Shown here one piece after another: positions 8,015 to 16,842 of a DNA stretch of 64,000 nt. Under the pieces are notes generated by a model that had not been told where the DNA came from, searched no databases, and saw nothing but the letters and a program-made list of their open reading frames with translations. Numbering within the stretch: the stretch's first letter is position 1; each line of letters opens with the position of its first letter. The translations under genes and the position numbers were made by a program. Location: positions 124,001 to 188,000 of the forward strand of contig JBCBMY010000002.1 of NCBI GenBank assembly GCA_039822045.1, read 5' to 3'. The stretch comes from HLUCCA09 sp039822045 (GTDB lineage: Bacteria > Pseudomonadota > Alphaproteobacteria > Rhodobacterales > Rhodobacteraceae).

Positions 8015-8779
8015 TCAGAGGCCCTCGGGGCGGTTTTCGAAGAGCGTCTGCCGGCGGCCGCGCAGGACGATGTCGAAGCGGTAGGCGAGGAAGTCCATCG
8101 GGCGGGCGTGGCTCATGTCGAGGGGGGCGACGAGGCGGTCGAGCTGGCTTTTGTCTTTGACCGTCGCGGCGATGGGGCAGCGCGCGATCAGGGGATCGCC
8201 CTCGAAATAGAGCTGGGTGATCAGGCGCTGGCCGAAGGCATGGCCGAAGAGCGAGACGTGGATATGGGCGGGGCGCCAGTCGTTGCCGCGGTTGGGCCAG
8301 GGATAGGCGCCGGGCTTGATCGTGAGGAACTGGTAGCGACCGTCGGCATCGGTGAGGGTGCGGCCGCAGCCGCCGAAATTGGGGTCGAGCGGCGCGAAGT
8401 AGCCGTCTTTGACATGGCGGTAGCGGCCGCCGGCATTGGCCTGCCAGATCTCGATGAGGGTGTCGGGGACGGCGCGGCCGGATTCGTCGATCACGCGGCC
8501 ATGGAGGAGGATGCGCTCGCCCACGGCCGGGGCGGCGCCCTTTGTCCAGTTGAGGATCAGGTTGTTGTCGAGCGGGCCGAAGAGCCCGTGGCCGAAGCGC
8601 GGGCCGGTTTCCTCGGACGGCGTGGACTCCATCGACAGGAGCGCCTGGGCCGGGGCGCGGGGGACCGTGGTTTTGTAGTCCGGGTCGTAGGGCACGGGAT
8701 GGGCGCTGCGGTCGCGCGGGATGAGCGGGCTGACGCTCGCGTCGGGCAGGCGGGCGGAGGGGCTGTCATCGTGGGGCAT
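8015..8779 (-). CDS. pcaH: protocatechuate 3,4-dioxygenase beta subunit
   Basis: Catalytic subunit carrying the non-haem Fe(III), 254 aa. The iron-ligand segments are visible: Tyr in NAGGRYRH, Tyr in KPGAYPW, and the two His in WRPAHIHVS. DPNFGGCGRTLTD and the C-terminal LAYRFDIVLRGRRQTLFE are also typical. It is the last gene of the long minus-strand operon from gntR, nine bases after pcaD. Product is 3-carboxymuconate. Carboxymuconate cycloisomerase (pcaB) and decarboxylase (pcaC) are not in the window and must be elsewhere. Confidence 0.96.
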   Translation of the reverse strand: MPHDDSPSARLPDASVSPLIPRDRSAHPVPYDPDYKTTVPRAPAQALLSMESTPSEETGPRFGHGLFGPLDNNLILNWTKGAAPAVGERILLHGRVIDESGRAVPDTLIEIWQANAGGRYRHVKDGYFAPLDPNFGGCGRTLTDADGRYQFLTIKPGAYPWPNRGNDWRPAHIHVSLFGHAFGQRLITQLYFEGDPLIARCPIAATVKDKSQLDRLVAPLDMSHARPMDFLAYRFDIVLRGRRQTLFENRPEGL

Positions 8780-8788
8780 GGTGCGGCG

Positions 8789-9577
8789 TCAGGCGGGGCC
8801 GAGATCGGCGAGGAACGTGGTGAGGAGCGCGGCATAGCGGTCGGGCGCCTCGACGCAGGGCAGATGGCCGGTGCCCTCGATCACCTCGACGCGGGCGCCG
8901 GGGATGCTCTCCACCGTGTCGCAAACCACGGCGACGGGCGTGGAGCCGTCGACGCTGCCGGCGATGCCGAGGGTGGGGAGGGTGAGGCGGGCGGTGGCGG
9001 CGCGCTGGTCGGCCGCGGCCAGCGCATGGCAGCAGCCGACATAGCCCGCCTGGGGCGTGTTGATCAGCATCTGGCGCCAGGCGGGATAGGCGGCGGTCTG
9101 GCGGAAGGCGGGGGCGAACCAGCGCTCCATCACATCGTCGGCGATGCCTGCCAGGCCATGCGCTTTGATGTCGGCGATGCGGGCCTGCCAGAGCTCGGTC
9201 GAGCCGAGCCGGGCGGCGGTGTTCGACAGGACGAGGGCCGAGACGAGATCGGGGCGGGACGTCGCCAGGCACTGCGCGATCAGGCCGCCGATCGACAAGC
9301 CGACAAAGACGCAGGAGCGGATCCCGAGCGCGTCGAGCAGGGCCGCGGCGTCGCCGGCGAGATCCTCGGCGCTGTAGGGGCCGGGCGGGACCGAGGACAG
9401 GCCGTGGCCGCGCTTGTCGAACCGCACGAGGCGTAGGCCGGCGGGCAGACGCGGCAGCAGGTCGTCCCAGAGGCGCAAATCGGTGCCGAGGGAGTTGGCG
9501 AAGACGAGAGGCATGCCGGCCGGGTCACCGTCGTCGCGGTAATGGAGATGGCCGAAGGGGCGCGGGAAGGTCTGCAT
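8789..9577 (-). CDS. pcaD: 3-oxoadipate enol-lactonase
   Basis: Alpha/beta hydrolase of 262 aa that opens 3-oxoadipate enol-lactone to 3-oxoadipate. It starts MQTFPRPFGHLHYRDDG and has the family block LVFANSLGTDLRLWDDLLP, the nucleophile elbow GLSIGG, and the terminal catalytic His in EGTGHLPCVEAPD. The ATG shares one base with the pobA stop (TGATG). Between pobA and pcaH, it fits the beta-ketoadipate pathway exactly. It carries extra cysteines (VGCCHALAAAD), seen in other PcaD proteins too. Confidence 0.92.
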   Translation of the reverse strand: MQTFPRPFGHLHYRDDGDPAGMPLVFANSLGTDLRLWDDLLPRLPAGLRLVRFDKRGHGLSSVPPGPYSAEDLAGDAAALLDALGIRSCVFVGLSIGGLIAQCLATSRPDLVSALVLSNTAARLGSTELWQARIADIKAHGLAGIADDVMERWFAPAFRQTAAYPAWRQMLINTPQAGYVGCCHALAAADQRAATARLTLPTLGIAGSVDGSTPVAVVCDTVESIPGARVEVIEGTGHLPCVEAPDRYAALLTTFLADLGPA

Positions 9578-10755
9578 CAGTAGGGAAGTCCGACATAGTT
9601 GCGGGCGAGTGCATCCTGCGCGGCGGGCGTGTCGCGCAGAAAGGCCAGTTCGGCCTTTTGCATCTTGAGATCGAAGGGCTCCTGATCCGGAAAGCGGTGG
9701 AGGAGCGCGGTCATCCACCATGAGAAGCGCTCGACCTTCCAGACCCGGGCAAGGGCCTGCTCGGAATAGCGCTCGATGCCCTCGCGGTCGCCCTCGGCAT
9801 AGAAGCGCGCGAGGGCCTGCCAGAGGTAATGGACGTCGGAGGCGGCGGTGTTGAGCCCCTTGGCCCCGGTGGGCGGCACGATGTGGGCGGCGTCACCGCA
9901 GAGGAAGAGGCGGCCCCAGCGCATGGGCTCGGTGACGAAGCTGCGCAGCGGCGCGATGGATTTCTCGATGGAGGGGCCGGTGACGAGGGCTTCGGCGTCC
10001 TCATCGGGGATGCGGGCGCGAAGCTCGTCCCAGAAGCGGTCGTCGGACCAGTTGCCGGGATCGTCGGTCACCGCGCACTGGATGTAGTAGCGCGAGAGCC
10101 GGGGATTGCGCATTGAGCAGAGCGCGAAGCCGCGCTCGGAATTGGCATAGATCAGTTCGTGATGCACCGGGGGCGTTTCGCTGAGGATGCCCAGCCAGCC
10201 GAACGGATAGACCTTCTCATATTCGGTACGGACGGTGTCGGGGATGGCGCGGCGCGAGACGCCGTGGAAGCCGTCGCAGCCGGCGATCCAGTCGGCGTCG
10301 ATCCGGTGCTCGGTGCCGTTCTTCTGGTAGGTGAGGTGCGGCGCGTCGGTGTCGAGGCCGTGGAGCACGACGCCCTCGGCCCCGTGAACGACCGGGCGGT
10401 CGATGCGGTCGCGCTCGTCATAGAGGTCTTTCGTGACCTCGGTCTGGCCGTAGACGGTGACGGTGTGCTCGACGAAGGCAGCGAAGTCGATGCGGACGCG
10501 GTCATTGTCGTAGGCCAGCACCGTGCCGTCATGGACGAGCCCTTCGGCCTCGAGCCGGCCCGCGATGCCGAGGTGGCGCAAGAGGTCGACGAGGCCCCGT
10601 TCGAGCACGCCGGCGCGGATACGCGACAAAACATGGTCGCGGGTCTGGCGTTCGACCACGATGGTGTCGATCCCCTCGCGCTCCAGAAGGAGCGACAGCA
10701 GAAGGCCCGAGGGCCCGCCGCCGACGATGGCGACCTGGGTGCGGGTGACGGTCAT
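9577..10755 (-). CDS. pobA: 4-hydroxybenzoate 3-monooxygenase
   Basis: FAD-dependent flavoprotein hydroxylase (392 aa, standard length) converting 4-hydroxybenzoate to protocatechuate with NADPH and O2. The FAD Rossmann motif GGGPSG is at residues 12-17, followed by RIRAGVLERGLVDLLR, the second FAD motif GCDGFHGVSR, and GDAAHIVPPTGAKGLNTAAS, all diagnostic for PobA. Start overlaps the stop of the upstream dehydrogenase gene (ATGA-type). It supplies protocatechuate to pcaHG and shares an operon with pcaD, pcaH, a TRAP importer and ligM. Confidence 0.96.
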   Translation of the reverse strand: MTVTRTQVAIVGGGPSGLLLSLLLEREGIDTIVVERQTRDHVLSRIRAGVLERGLVDLLRHLGIAGRLEAEGLVHDGTVLAYDNDRVRIDFAAFVEHTVTVYGQTEVTKDLYDERDRIDRPVVHGAEGVVLHGLDTDAPHLTYQKNGTEHRIDADWIAGCDGFHGVSRRAIPDTVRTEYEKVYPFGWLGILSETPPVHHELIYANSERGFALCSMRNPRLSRYYIQCAVTDDPGNWSDDRFWDELRARIPDEDAEALVTGPSIEKSIAPLRSFVTEPMRWGRLFLCGDAAHIVPPTGAKGLNTAASDVHYLWQALARFYAEGDREGIERYSEQALARVWKVERFSWWMTALLHRFPDQEPFDLKMQKAELAFLRDTPAAQDALARNYVGLPY

Positions 10756-11654
10756 GGAGCGGTCTCCCTGAGACGCGCCGCAAGCGAGCGGCGGAGGGTT
10801 TCGGCAAGATCGGGCCCAGCATTACAGGGGGGGCCGGCGGCGCCCTGCAGCGCCTCGATCTCGGCCGAGGCGGTGGCAATGGCGCCCTGCAGGCCGAGCT
10901 CGTTGAGGGTGACGGCGACCTCGTGCATCTCGGCGGCGCGGCGGGTGCCGTGGCTGAGCGTGCGCTCAAAGATGTGGCTGGCGATCCCGGGCCAGCCGAG
11001 ACCGGGATAGTGCGCGGCGAGGCTTTTGAGGATCAGATCGGTGCAGCCCGAGCGCTCGGCCGCGAGGAGGGTTTCGACCATGATCGCCTCGAGCCCCTTG
11101 ATGAAGGTCGAGCGCACCATCTTGATTGCCGTTGCCTCGCCCGGGGCGTCGCCGACTTCGGTGGCGTCGAATTCGAGGCGAGCAAGAGTATCGGTTTCGA
11201 GCCCGTGGCCCGCAACGAGCACCGGCGCGCGGTGGCCGCGCGGATGGACCGGCGTCATGACGGCCATGTCGATGTAGCGCGCGCCCTGCCCCTCGACCGC
11301 CGCCGCGGTTGCCCGCTTGCGCCCGGGCGAGACCGAGTTGATGTCGATGATGGTCACGCCGGCATCGAGCGCGGGCAGAAGCGGCTCAAGCGCCTTGAGC
11401 GACTGATCGGCCGTGACGGCACTGAAGACCCAGCGCGCCTCGCTGAGCGCGGCGGGCGTGGGCGCTTCGGCGACCCCTGCCCCTGCGATGGCGGCGCGCA
11501 TGGCGGGCGCGTCGGCGCCGGTGAGCTTGATGTCCCACGCCGTGACAGGCGCGGCGGGCGCGACCTCGGCCAGCGTGGCCCGGAACGCGCGCGCGGCCTC
11601 GCCAAACCCCAGAAAGGCGAGTGCATCGGTGAAGGGCGCGGCTGGATCGGCCAT
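10752..11654 (-). CDS. NAD-binding 6-phosphogluconate dehydrogenase-like protein (DUF1932 type)
   Basis: 300 aa protein of the beta-hydroxyacid dehydrogenase superfamily. The N-terminal Rossmann motif GFGEAAR is followed by IIDINSVSPGRKR and PVHPRGHRAPVLVAG. The C-terminal helical part has AIKMVRSTFIKGLEAIMVETL, with the conserved Lys, as in DUF1932 proteins. It is four bases after the TRAP large permease gene and overlaps pobA, so it belongs to the aromatic operon. It may oxidise a hydroxy acid or alcohol produced from aromatic side chains, but no substrate is shown. Confidence 0.8.
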   Translation of the reverse strand: MADPAAPFTDALAFLGFGEAARAFRATLAEVAPAAPVTAWDIKLTGADAPAMRAAIAGAGVAEAPTPAALSEARWVFSAVTADQSLKALEPLLPALDAGVTIIDINSVSPGRKRATAAAVEGQGARYIDMAVMTPVHPRGHRAPVLVAGHGLETDTLARLEFDATEVGDAPGEATAIKMVRSTFIKGLEAIMVETLLAAERSGCTDLILKSLAAHYPGLGWPGIASHIFERTLSHGTRRAAEMHEVAVTLNELGLQGAIATASAEIEALQGAAGPPCNAGPDLAETLRRSLAARLRETAP

Positions 11655-11657
11655 GGC

Positions 11658-12962
11658 TCAGTTGATCATGGTGTTGGGAAGGAAGAGCGCGATCTGGGGA
11701 AAGGCCACGAGGATCATGAGCGTCAGAAACATCATCAGCCAGAAGAGGATAACGCCCGAGAAGATCTGGCCGAGCGACACGCCGGGGGCCACGGATTTCA
11801 CGATAAACACGTTGAGGCCGACGGGGGGCGAGATCAGCCCCATTTCGAGGGCCAGCACGCAAAGGACGCCAAACCAGATCGGGTCGATCCCCATCTCAAG
11901 CACGATGGGAAAGAAGATCGGCAGCGTCAGCACCAGCATGGCGAAGCCTTCGAGGAAGCAGCCAAGGATCAGGTAGATCAGGAGGATGATGAGGAGCACG
12001 CCGGTGGTGCCGAGGTTGAGCGAATTCAGGAGCTGCCCCACCGCGTCGGGGATATGCGAGAGCGCCATGAAGGGCGAGATCATGTGCGCCGCGATCAGGA
12101 TCAGCATGACGGTGGCGGTGGTGACGATGGAGGAGCGCGCGGCCGACCAGAGGGCGGCGGGCGACAGGGTGCGCGTGGCGAAGCCGATCAGGATGACGGC
12201 ACCGGCACCGACCGCCGCGGCCTCGACGGGCGAAAAGAGGCCGCCATAGATGCCGCCGATGGTCAGCAGGATGATGGCGACGATGGGGCCGGCGCCGCCG
12301 ATGGCGCGGAGCTTTTCATTGAGCGTGGTGCGCGGGCCGGCCGGGCCGAAGGCGGGGCGCAGGTAGCACAGGATGGTGACGGCCAGGACGAAAAGGCTGA
12401 GGAGCAGGAGCCCGGGCAGGACGCCCGCGAGGAACAGACGGCCGATCGATTGCTCGGTGAGGATGGCATAGATGACAAAGCCCGTGGAGGGCGGGATCAG
12501 GATGCCGAGGGTGCCGCCCGCTGCGACGACGCCGGTGGAGAGGCGCGGGTCGTAGTTGAAGCGATCCATCTGGCCGAGGGCGACCTTGCCCATGGTGAGC
12601 GCCGAGGCGACCGACGAGCCCGAAAGCGCTGCGAAGCCGCCGCAGCCGATGACCGTGGCGGAGGCGAGGCCGCCGCGGAGCGAGCCGATCACGGCATAGG
12701 CGGCGTCGTAGAGCTGGCGCGACATGCCGGTGATCGAGGCGACGTTGCCCATCAGGATGAAGAGCGGGATGACGACAAGCTCGGGCGAGGAGCCAAGGGT
12801 GAAGGCCTCGGACGCCAGAAGCGACGTGGCGCCGTTCAGGCCGTTCAACGCCCAGATCCCGAAGAAGCCCACGACGAACATCGCGAAGGCGACGGGGATG
12901 CGAAGCGCAAGCAGGATGAAAAGGGCCAGGAGGCCGAGCGCGCCCGTGGCAGATGCGCTCAT
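11658..12962 (-). CDS. dctM: TRAP transporter large permease (DctM)
   Basis: Inner-membrane subunit of 434 aa with about twelve hydrophobic segments. It has the DctM signatures FILMGNVAS, FAALSGSSVASALTMGKVAL, AGGTLGILIPPSTGFVIYA and LISPPVGLNVFIVKSV. It couples sodium to uptake of a solute delivered by the binding protein. The start MSASATGALGLLALFILLA overlaps the small-subunit stop (ATGA). With the 12959 and 13464 genes it forms a P-Q-M unit inside the vanillate/4-hydroxybenzoate operon, so an aromatic acid is the likely cargo; this is inferred from position. Confidence 0.94.
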   Translation of the reverse strand: MSASATGALGLLALFILLALRIPVAFAMFVVGFFGIWALNGLNGATSLLASEAFTLGSSPELVVIPLFILMGNVASITGMSRQLYDAAYAVIGSLRGGLASATVIGCGGFAALSGSSVASALTMGKVALGQMDRFNYDPRLSTGVVAAGGTLGILIPPSTGFVIYAILTEQSIGRLFLAGVLPGLLLLSLFVLAVTILCYLRPAFGPAGPRTTLNEKLRAIGGAGPIVAIILLTIGGIYGGLFSPVEAAAVGAGAVILIGFATRTLSPAALWSAARSSIVTTATVMLILIAAHMISPFMALSHIPDAVGQLLNSLNLGTTGVLLIILLIYLILGCFLEGFAMLVLTLPIFFPIVLEMGIDPIWFGVLCVLALEMGLISPPVGLNVFIVKSVAPGVSLGQIFSGVILFWLMMFLTLMILVAFPQIALFLPNTMIN

Positions 12963-13462
12963 GCGCGGCGCCTTACTGCCTCTTCGGCCGGCCGCACGGT
13001 GAGTTCGGCGGCCCGGAGCGTCATGCCGAAGGCGGTGACGAGCGCGAAGACCGACAGCGCCCACTGGAACCAGGCCTTGGGCAGGTGGAGGAGGTTCGTG
13101 GAGAGGTTCAGCATCACCGAAAGCTTGGCCGACTGCCAGACGGCCCAGGCCAGGGTGACGAAGATCACCGCGCCGAGGATGGCGGCGCCAATGTCGATGG
13201 CGCGGTTCATGGCGGGCGGGAACCGTTTCTCGAAGAGGTCGACGGCCACATGGCCGCCCTCGCGGTCGCAGAGCGCCATCGCGCCGAAGACGACGAGCAC
13301 CATGATCATCGTGATCATGTCCTGGCTGCCATAGAGCGGCGCGCCAAAGGCCCGGCCGATCACGTCGACCAGAATGACGGCGACCTCGGCCAGAAGGCCG
13401 AGGGCACCGATGGCGGCGGACAGGCCGATGAGCCCGTCTGCGATGGGGCGCAGGCGTTTCAC
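12959..13462 (-). CDS. dctQ: TRAP transporter small permease (DctQ)
   Basis: Small membrane subunit, 167 aa, with four hydrophobic helices. The family segment GSQDMITMIMVLVVFGAMAL is followed by CDREGGHVAVDLF, the conserved loop after helix 2. I use GTG 13462, which lies one base after the binding-protein stop; longer starts run into that gene. Its stop overlaps the large-subunit ATG. Confidence 0.9.
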   Translation of the reverse strand: MKRLRPIADGLIGLSAAIGALGLLAEVAVILVDVIGRAFGAPLYGSQDMITMIMVLVVFGAMALCDREGGHVAVDLFEKRFPPAMNRAIDIGAAILGAVIFVTLAWAVWQSAKLSVMLNLSTNLLHLPKAWFQWALSVFALVTAFGMTLRAAELTVRPAEEAVRRRA

Positions 13463-13463
13463 G

Positions 13464-14438
13464 CTATTGCTGCATCGCCGCGAAGGCGTCGGCCCCGCCG
13501 ACGCTGCCGACATAGGCCTCGGTCACCGGACGGATGAGATCGGCGAAGGCGGCGGCCTCATCTTCGGTCAGATCGACGAACGTGTTCTCGGGCAGCTCGC
13601 GGGCGATGGCGACGCCTGTCTCGGCGGTGGCGTTCCACGCAGCCTCGGCCTCGTTCGAGATCCGGCGGGCATTTTCGAGGATGGACGCCTGGGTGGCGTC
13701 GGGAAGGCCGTTGAAGACGCCCTCGTTCATCACAGCAAAGAAGCTGAGCCGGCCGAGGGGCGCGCCGAACGTGTAGGCGGCGGCGACCTCGTCGAGCTTG
13801 AAATCGCCGAGCGTCGAGGAGCCGGTGAAGACGCCGTCGATGAGGCCCGTCTGGAGCGCGTTGTAGACTTGGTTGATGGGCATCTGGACGGGGGTGGCGC
13901 CGAGGGCCTCGGCGACCTGACCGGCCACGGCGCCGGCGACGCGGATCTTCAGACCTTCCAGGTCGGCCGGCGTGCGCACGACCTTGTCGCGCATGATCAT
14001 GACGTTGGGCTCGGACGTCCAGATCGCGACGGGCACCGTGGCGGGAAACTCGCCCGCGAGATGCGCCTCGTAGGCATCCCAGATCGCATCGGCGCCGGAC
14101 TTGCCCTCGGGCACCGCGAAGGGCGCCTCGACCATCATGGTTTTGCCGAACTGCGACGAGGTGTAGCCCGGCAGGCCCCAGGTGATGTCGGCCCCGCCCT
14201 GGACGGCGCGCACATATTGCTCGACCGGGCCGGCGCCCAGTTCGCCGCCGTGATAGCCGCGCACGGTGACAGAGCCGCCGGAGGCCTCGGAGGCGACCGT
14301 GTTGAGCGTCTCGATCACCGAGCGGGTGACGGTGTGGCCGGGTGCGGTGAAGTTGGCGAATTTGAGCTCTTGCGCGGCGGCGGGCAGCGCAGACGCAAGT
14401 GCCAGGACGGCCGCCAGAGCGGTCGTGCGGATGGTCAT
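13464..14438 (-). CDS. dctP: TRAP transporter substrate-binding protein (DctP)
   Basis: Periplasmic solute receptor, 324 aa. The start MTIRTTALAAVLALASALPA has a Sec signal peptide ending at ...AAAQ, with AGGAC before the ATG at 14438. DctP features include LEGLKIRVAGA (with the Arg that binds a substrate carboxylate), MPINQVYNALQTGLIDGVF and FFAVMNEGVFNGLP. First TRAP gene after ligM. The arginine motif fits a carboxylated ligand such as vanillate or 4-hydroxybenzoate, but the ligand is not shown. Confidence 0.92.
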   Translation of the reverse strand: MTIRTTALAAVLALASALPAAAQELKFANFTAPGHTVTRSVIETLNTVASEASGGSVTVRGYHGGELGAGPVEQYVRAVQGGADITWGLPGYTSSQFGKTMMVEAPFAVPEGKSGADAIWDAYEAHLAGEFPATVPVAIWTSEPNVMIMRDKVVRTPADLEGLKIRVAGAVAGQVAEALGATPVQMPINQVYNALQTGLIDGVFTGSSTLGDFKLDEVAAAYTFGAPLGRLSFFAVMNEGVFNGLPDATQASILENARRISNEAEAAWNATAETGVAIARELPENTFVDLTEDEAAAFADLIRPVTEAYVGSVGGADAFAAMQQ

Positions 14439-14544
14439 GGATAGTCCTCCCCTTCGATGCTCCGGCACAGGTGTGGCCGGGCCCTGTTTTGGCGGGCAGA
14501 ATAGTGCCTGTGCGCCCGCCGGCAATGATCAAGTGCAGCCGCCA

Positions 14545-15948
14545 TCACGCGGTCCGGGTGCGCCAGCCGGCGCCGGCATAGCCCTCGCGCGCGGCACGGG
14601 CATAGGGCGTGGGCGAGACGCGCACGCGGATCTCGGCCTGGCGATGGGATTCGGCAGAGGTTTTGGCCGTATCGTCGGGCTCGCCCCAGATCAGCGTGAG
14701 GACATCGCCGACCTCGATCTGCGGGTCGACCACGCCCAAAGACAGGATGCAGCGTTCGTTGAACGAATAGCCATTAAACATCGACATCCCGACCATTGTT
14801 TCGCCCTGCACAACACGGTCGGCCGAGGACGCGGCGTAGTTGGGCTGCGGGAAGTCGATCCATTTGGCCGGCGTGCCGTCCTCAAACGCCGTGGCGATGA
14901 CCTTGAGCACGTCCTCGGCGTTCCACTCGAACGTGACCTTCCTGCGGTGGGGCCGATCCCGCATCGCGGTGAGCGCGGATTTCCCAATGAAGTCAGGCTT
15001 TTTCCAGCCGATGTAAAAGTCATACCCGAGCTCGAAGGGGGTGAGGTAGTAGTCCTCGATATCGTCCGACACGAAGGAGCCGCCGATGGCGCCGGCGGCC
15101 TCGTAGCTGTCGGCGCCGAGCCACTCGCGGTAGGCGGCCAGCATTCCGTCGCCGGTGTAGATGCCGGGCAATGGCGACGGGATCCAGCCCGATTCAAGGG
15201 TGTTGGTGGAGTAGGCGCGCGCGCCGCACCGGACGATGTCGACGCCGACATCATGCGCGGTCTGAAGGATGGTGGAGAGGATGTAAGGTTTGTCCTCATA
15301 CGGGCCCCAGATCTCGAGCCCCGGGGCACCCGACATCCCATGACGCAGGGCGCGCACGCGGCGGGCGCCGACCTTGATCGTGTCGACATGAAAGAAGCTG
15401 ATGTCGGGGAGCGGGCCGCCGTTCAGTGCCTCCAGAAGTTTGGGCGCGTCGGGGCCCTGGATCTGATAGCGGTAATGCTCGCGGACGACCCGCTCGCCTT
15501 CGGGGCGCGAGGGCGAGCGGGGATCGTGGCGGAGTCGCACGTTCCAGGCCCCGTAGGCGGCGCAGAACATCAGCCAGTTCGACACCGGGGCGCGACCGAC
15601 GAGCACGTATTTGTCGTCGCGCTCGCGAAAGATGATGTGGTCGCCGATGACGTGGCCCGCGGGCGTGACGGGCACGTAGTGCTTCGCGCGGTTCAGGCCG
15701 AAATTCGCAAAGCCGTTGATGCCGTGATGGGCGAGGAACGCCGTGGCCTGCGGGCCCTCGACGATCACCTCGTCCATGTGATGGGTCTGGTCGAAGAGCA
15801 CGGCGCTGTCACGCCAGGCGCGCTGTTCGTCGCGCCAGTTGGCGAATTCGGGGGCGACGACGGGATAGACATACATGCCCGCGCGGGAGTTGCGCAGCAT
15901 GTCGACCGGCGTTGGATGATTGGCCATAGCGTCGGACAGGCTGGGCAT
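14545..15948 (-). CDS. ligM: LigM-like tetrahydrofolate-dependent aromatic O-demethylase
   Basis: 467 aa GcvT-fold protein closely resembling Sphingobium LigM/DesA, which transfer the methoxyl methyl of vanillate, 3-O-methylgallate or syringate to tetrahydrofolate. Diagnostic stretches are VDMLRNSRAGMYVYPVVAPE, SAVLFDQTHHM, YVPVTPAGHVIGD, LRHGMSGAPGLEIWGPYE, NTLESGWIPSPLPGIYTGD and SYEAAGAIGGSFVS. AAAGGA lies ahead of the ATG at 15948. The product protocatechuate would feed pcaHG encoded downstream. Unlike the SYK-6 locus, no metF or ligH for C1 handling sits beside it. It follows a FadR-type regulator gene by 13 bp, so that regulator probably controls it. Confidence 0.9.
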   Translation of the reverse strand: MPSLSDAMANHPTPVDMLRNSRAGMYVYPVVAPEFANWRDEQRAWRDSAVLFDQTHHMDEVIVEGPQATAFLAHHGINGFANFGLNRAKHYVPVTPAGHVIGDHIIFRERDDKYVLVGRAPVSNWLMFCAAYGAWNVRLRHDPRSPSRPEGERVVREHYRYQIQGPDAPKLLEALNGGPLPDISFFHVDTIKVGARRVRALRHGMSGAPGLEIWGPYEDKPYILSTILQTAHDVGVDIVRCGARAYSTNTLESGWIPSPLPGIYTGDGMLAAYREWLGADSYEAAGAIGGSFVSDDIEDYYLTPFELGYDFYIGWKKPDFIGKSALTAMRDRPHRRKVTFEWNAEDVLKVIATAFEDGTPAKWIDFPQPNYAASSADRVVQGETMVGMSMFNGYSFNERCILSLGVVDPQIEVGDVLTLIWGEPDDTAKTSAESHRQAEIRVRVSPTPYARAAREGYAGAGWRTRTA

Positions 15949-15961
15949 AGCGGGTCCTTTC

Positions 15962-16696
15962 CTATCCGGAGACGACGAGGTTGAAGCCGGGGATGTCGCG
16001 TGCGAGCCCGGGTGCGGCGGTGCTGAGATAGTCGAGATTGCTGCGCGCGAGGCGGGCATGCTCGCGGGCCAGCGCCTCGGCCCGGGCGCCTTCGCGGCGG
16101 TCGATCGCTTCGAGGATGGCGCGATGCTGGACCTGGGCGCGGTCGAGCGACGGGCGGAAGCCGGGGATGACCTCCTGGCCCAGCAGGAAGGCGGCGGGGT
16201 CGACGAGCGGCAAGCGGACGATGCGGTCGAGCTCACGGGCAACGACCGGACTGCCGGAGAGGCGGGCGAACTGGGCGTGGAAGGCGCCGTTGAGGCGGCC
16301 GTAGGCGTCGATGTCGAGGGCGGTGCCCGGGGTCAGCACCACGTCGAGCGCATCGAGGGTGGCGGCGGCCTCGGCCAGGTGGGCCGGGTCGGCGCCGCGC
16401 TCGGCGGCGAGGCGCACGGCGGTGCCCTCAAGGACGCCGCGCAGTTCGAGCCCGTCGATGACGTCTTGCAGGGTGAAGCGGGCCACGCGGACGCCGCCGG
16501 TTTCGATCCGCTCCAGGAGCCCTTCGGCAACGAGCCGGTCCATCGCCTGGCGGAGCGGCGTGCGCGAGAGGCCCAGACGCTCGGCCAGGGCAACCTCGGA
16601 GAGGCGGGCCTCGGCGGGGAAGGCACCATCGAGGACGAGGGCGCGCAGGCCGCGAAGGGCCCGCTCGAGCTGGGTTGGCTTTTCCGCCTGCGGCAT
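15962..16696 (-). CDS. GntR family (FadR subfamily) transcriptional regulator
   Basis: 244 aa. N-terminal winged helix-turn-helix (LSEVALAERLGLSRTPLRQA, about residues 32-51) and a C-terminal all-helical FCD ligand domain (FHAQFARLSG, HRAILEAIDRREGARAEALA with metal-type His). First gene of the minus-strand operon that includes ligM, TRAP, pobA, pcaD and pcaH. FadR-type VanR proteins repress vanillate demethylase genes elsewhere, which fits the neighbour. Its own promoter region carries a TTGTATACAA palindrome at 16779-16788, a plausible autoregulatory operator. Confidence 0.9.
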   Translation of the reverse strand: MPQAEKPTQLERALRGLRALVLDGAFPAEARLSEVALAERLGLSRTPLRQAMDRLVAEGLLERIETGGVRVARFTLQDVIDGLELRGVLEGTAVRLAAERGADPAHLAEAAATLDALDVVLTPGTALDIDAYGRLNGAFHAQFARLSGSPVVARELDRIVRLPLVDPAAFLLGQEVIPGFRPSLDRAQVQHRAILEAIDRREGARAEALAREHARLARSNLDYLSTAAPGLARDIPGFNLVVSG

Positions 16697-16778
16697 GCGC
16701 GCGGCTCTCTCCCTTGGGCCCGTCGTGCGGGACGGGCCGGTGGGCGCGTCTGCGGCGCCCTGACGGGAAAGACGTAGC

Positions 16779-16788
16779 TTGTATACAA
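16779..16788. promoter_or_regulatory. TTGTATACAA palindrome, candidate GntR operator
   Basis: Perfect 10-bp palindrome 82 bp upstream of the gntR start, in an AT-rich island. A second TGTATACA lies at 16843-16850 beside the end of the permease gene; centres are 63 bp apart, about six helical turns. FadR-subfamily proteins bind short palindromes of this size. Assignment to the adjacent GntR protein is inferred. Confidence 0.6.
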
Positions 16789-16842
16789 AATTTGGTCAAT
16801 AGGAGGCTCAGGCGCCGGAAACCCAGCCAAGGAGGCCGGCAC

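Noticed and set aside
7877..9436. 519-codon plus-strand frame
   Set aside because: Antisense to pcaH and pcaD, low-complexity Gly/Ala/Glu/Arg composition.
10923..13334. An 803-codon plus-strand open frame rich in Glu, Asp, Arg and Gly
   Set aside because: It is the antisense of dehydrogenase and TRAP genes with clear family motifs; its composition is that of a reverse-strand shadow in GC-rich DNA.
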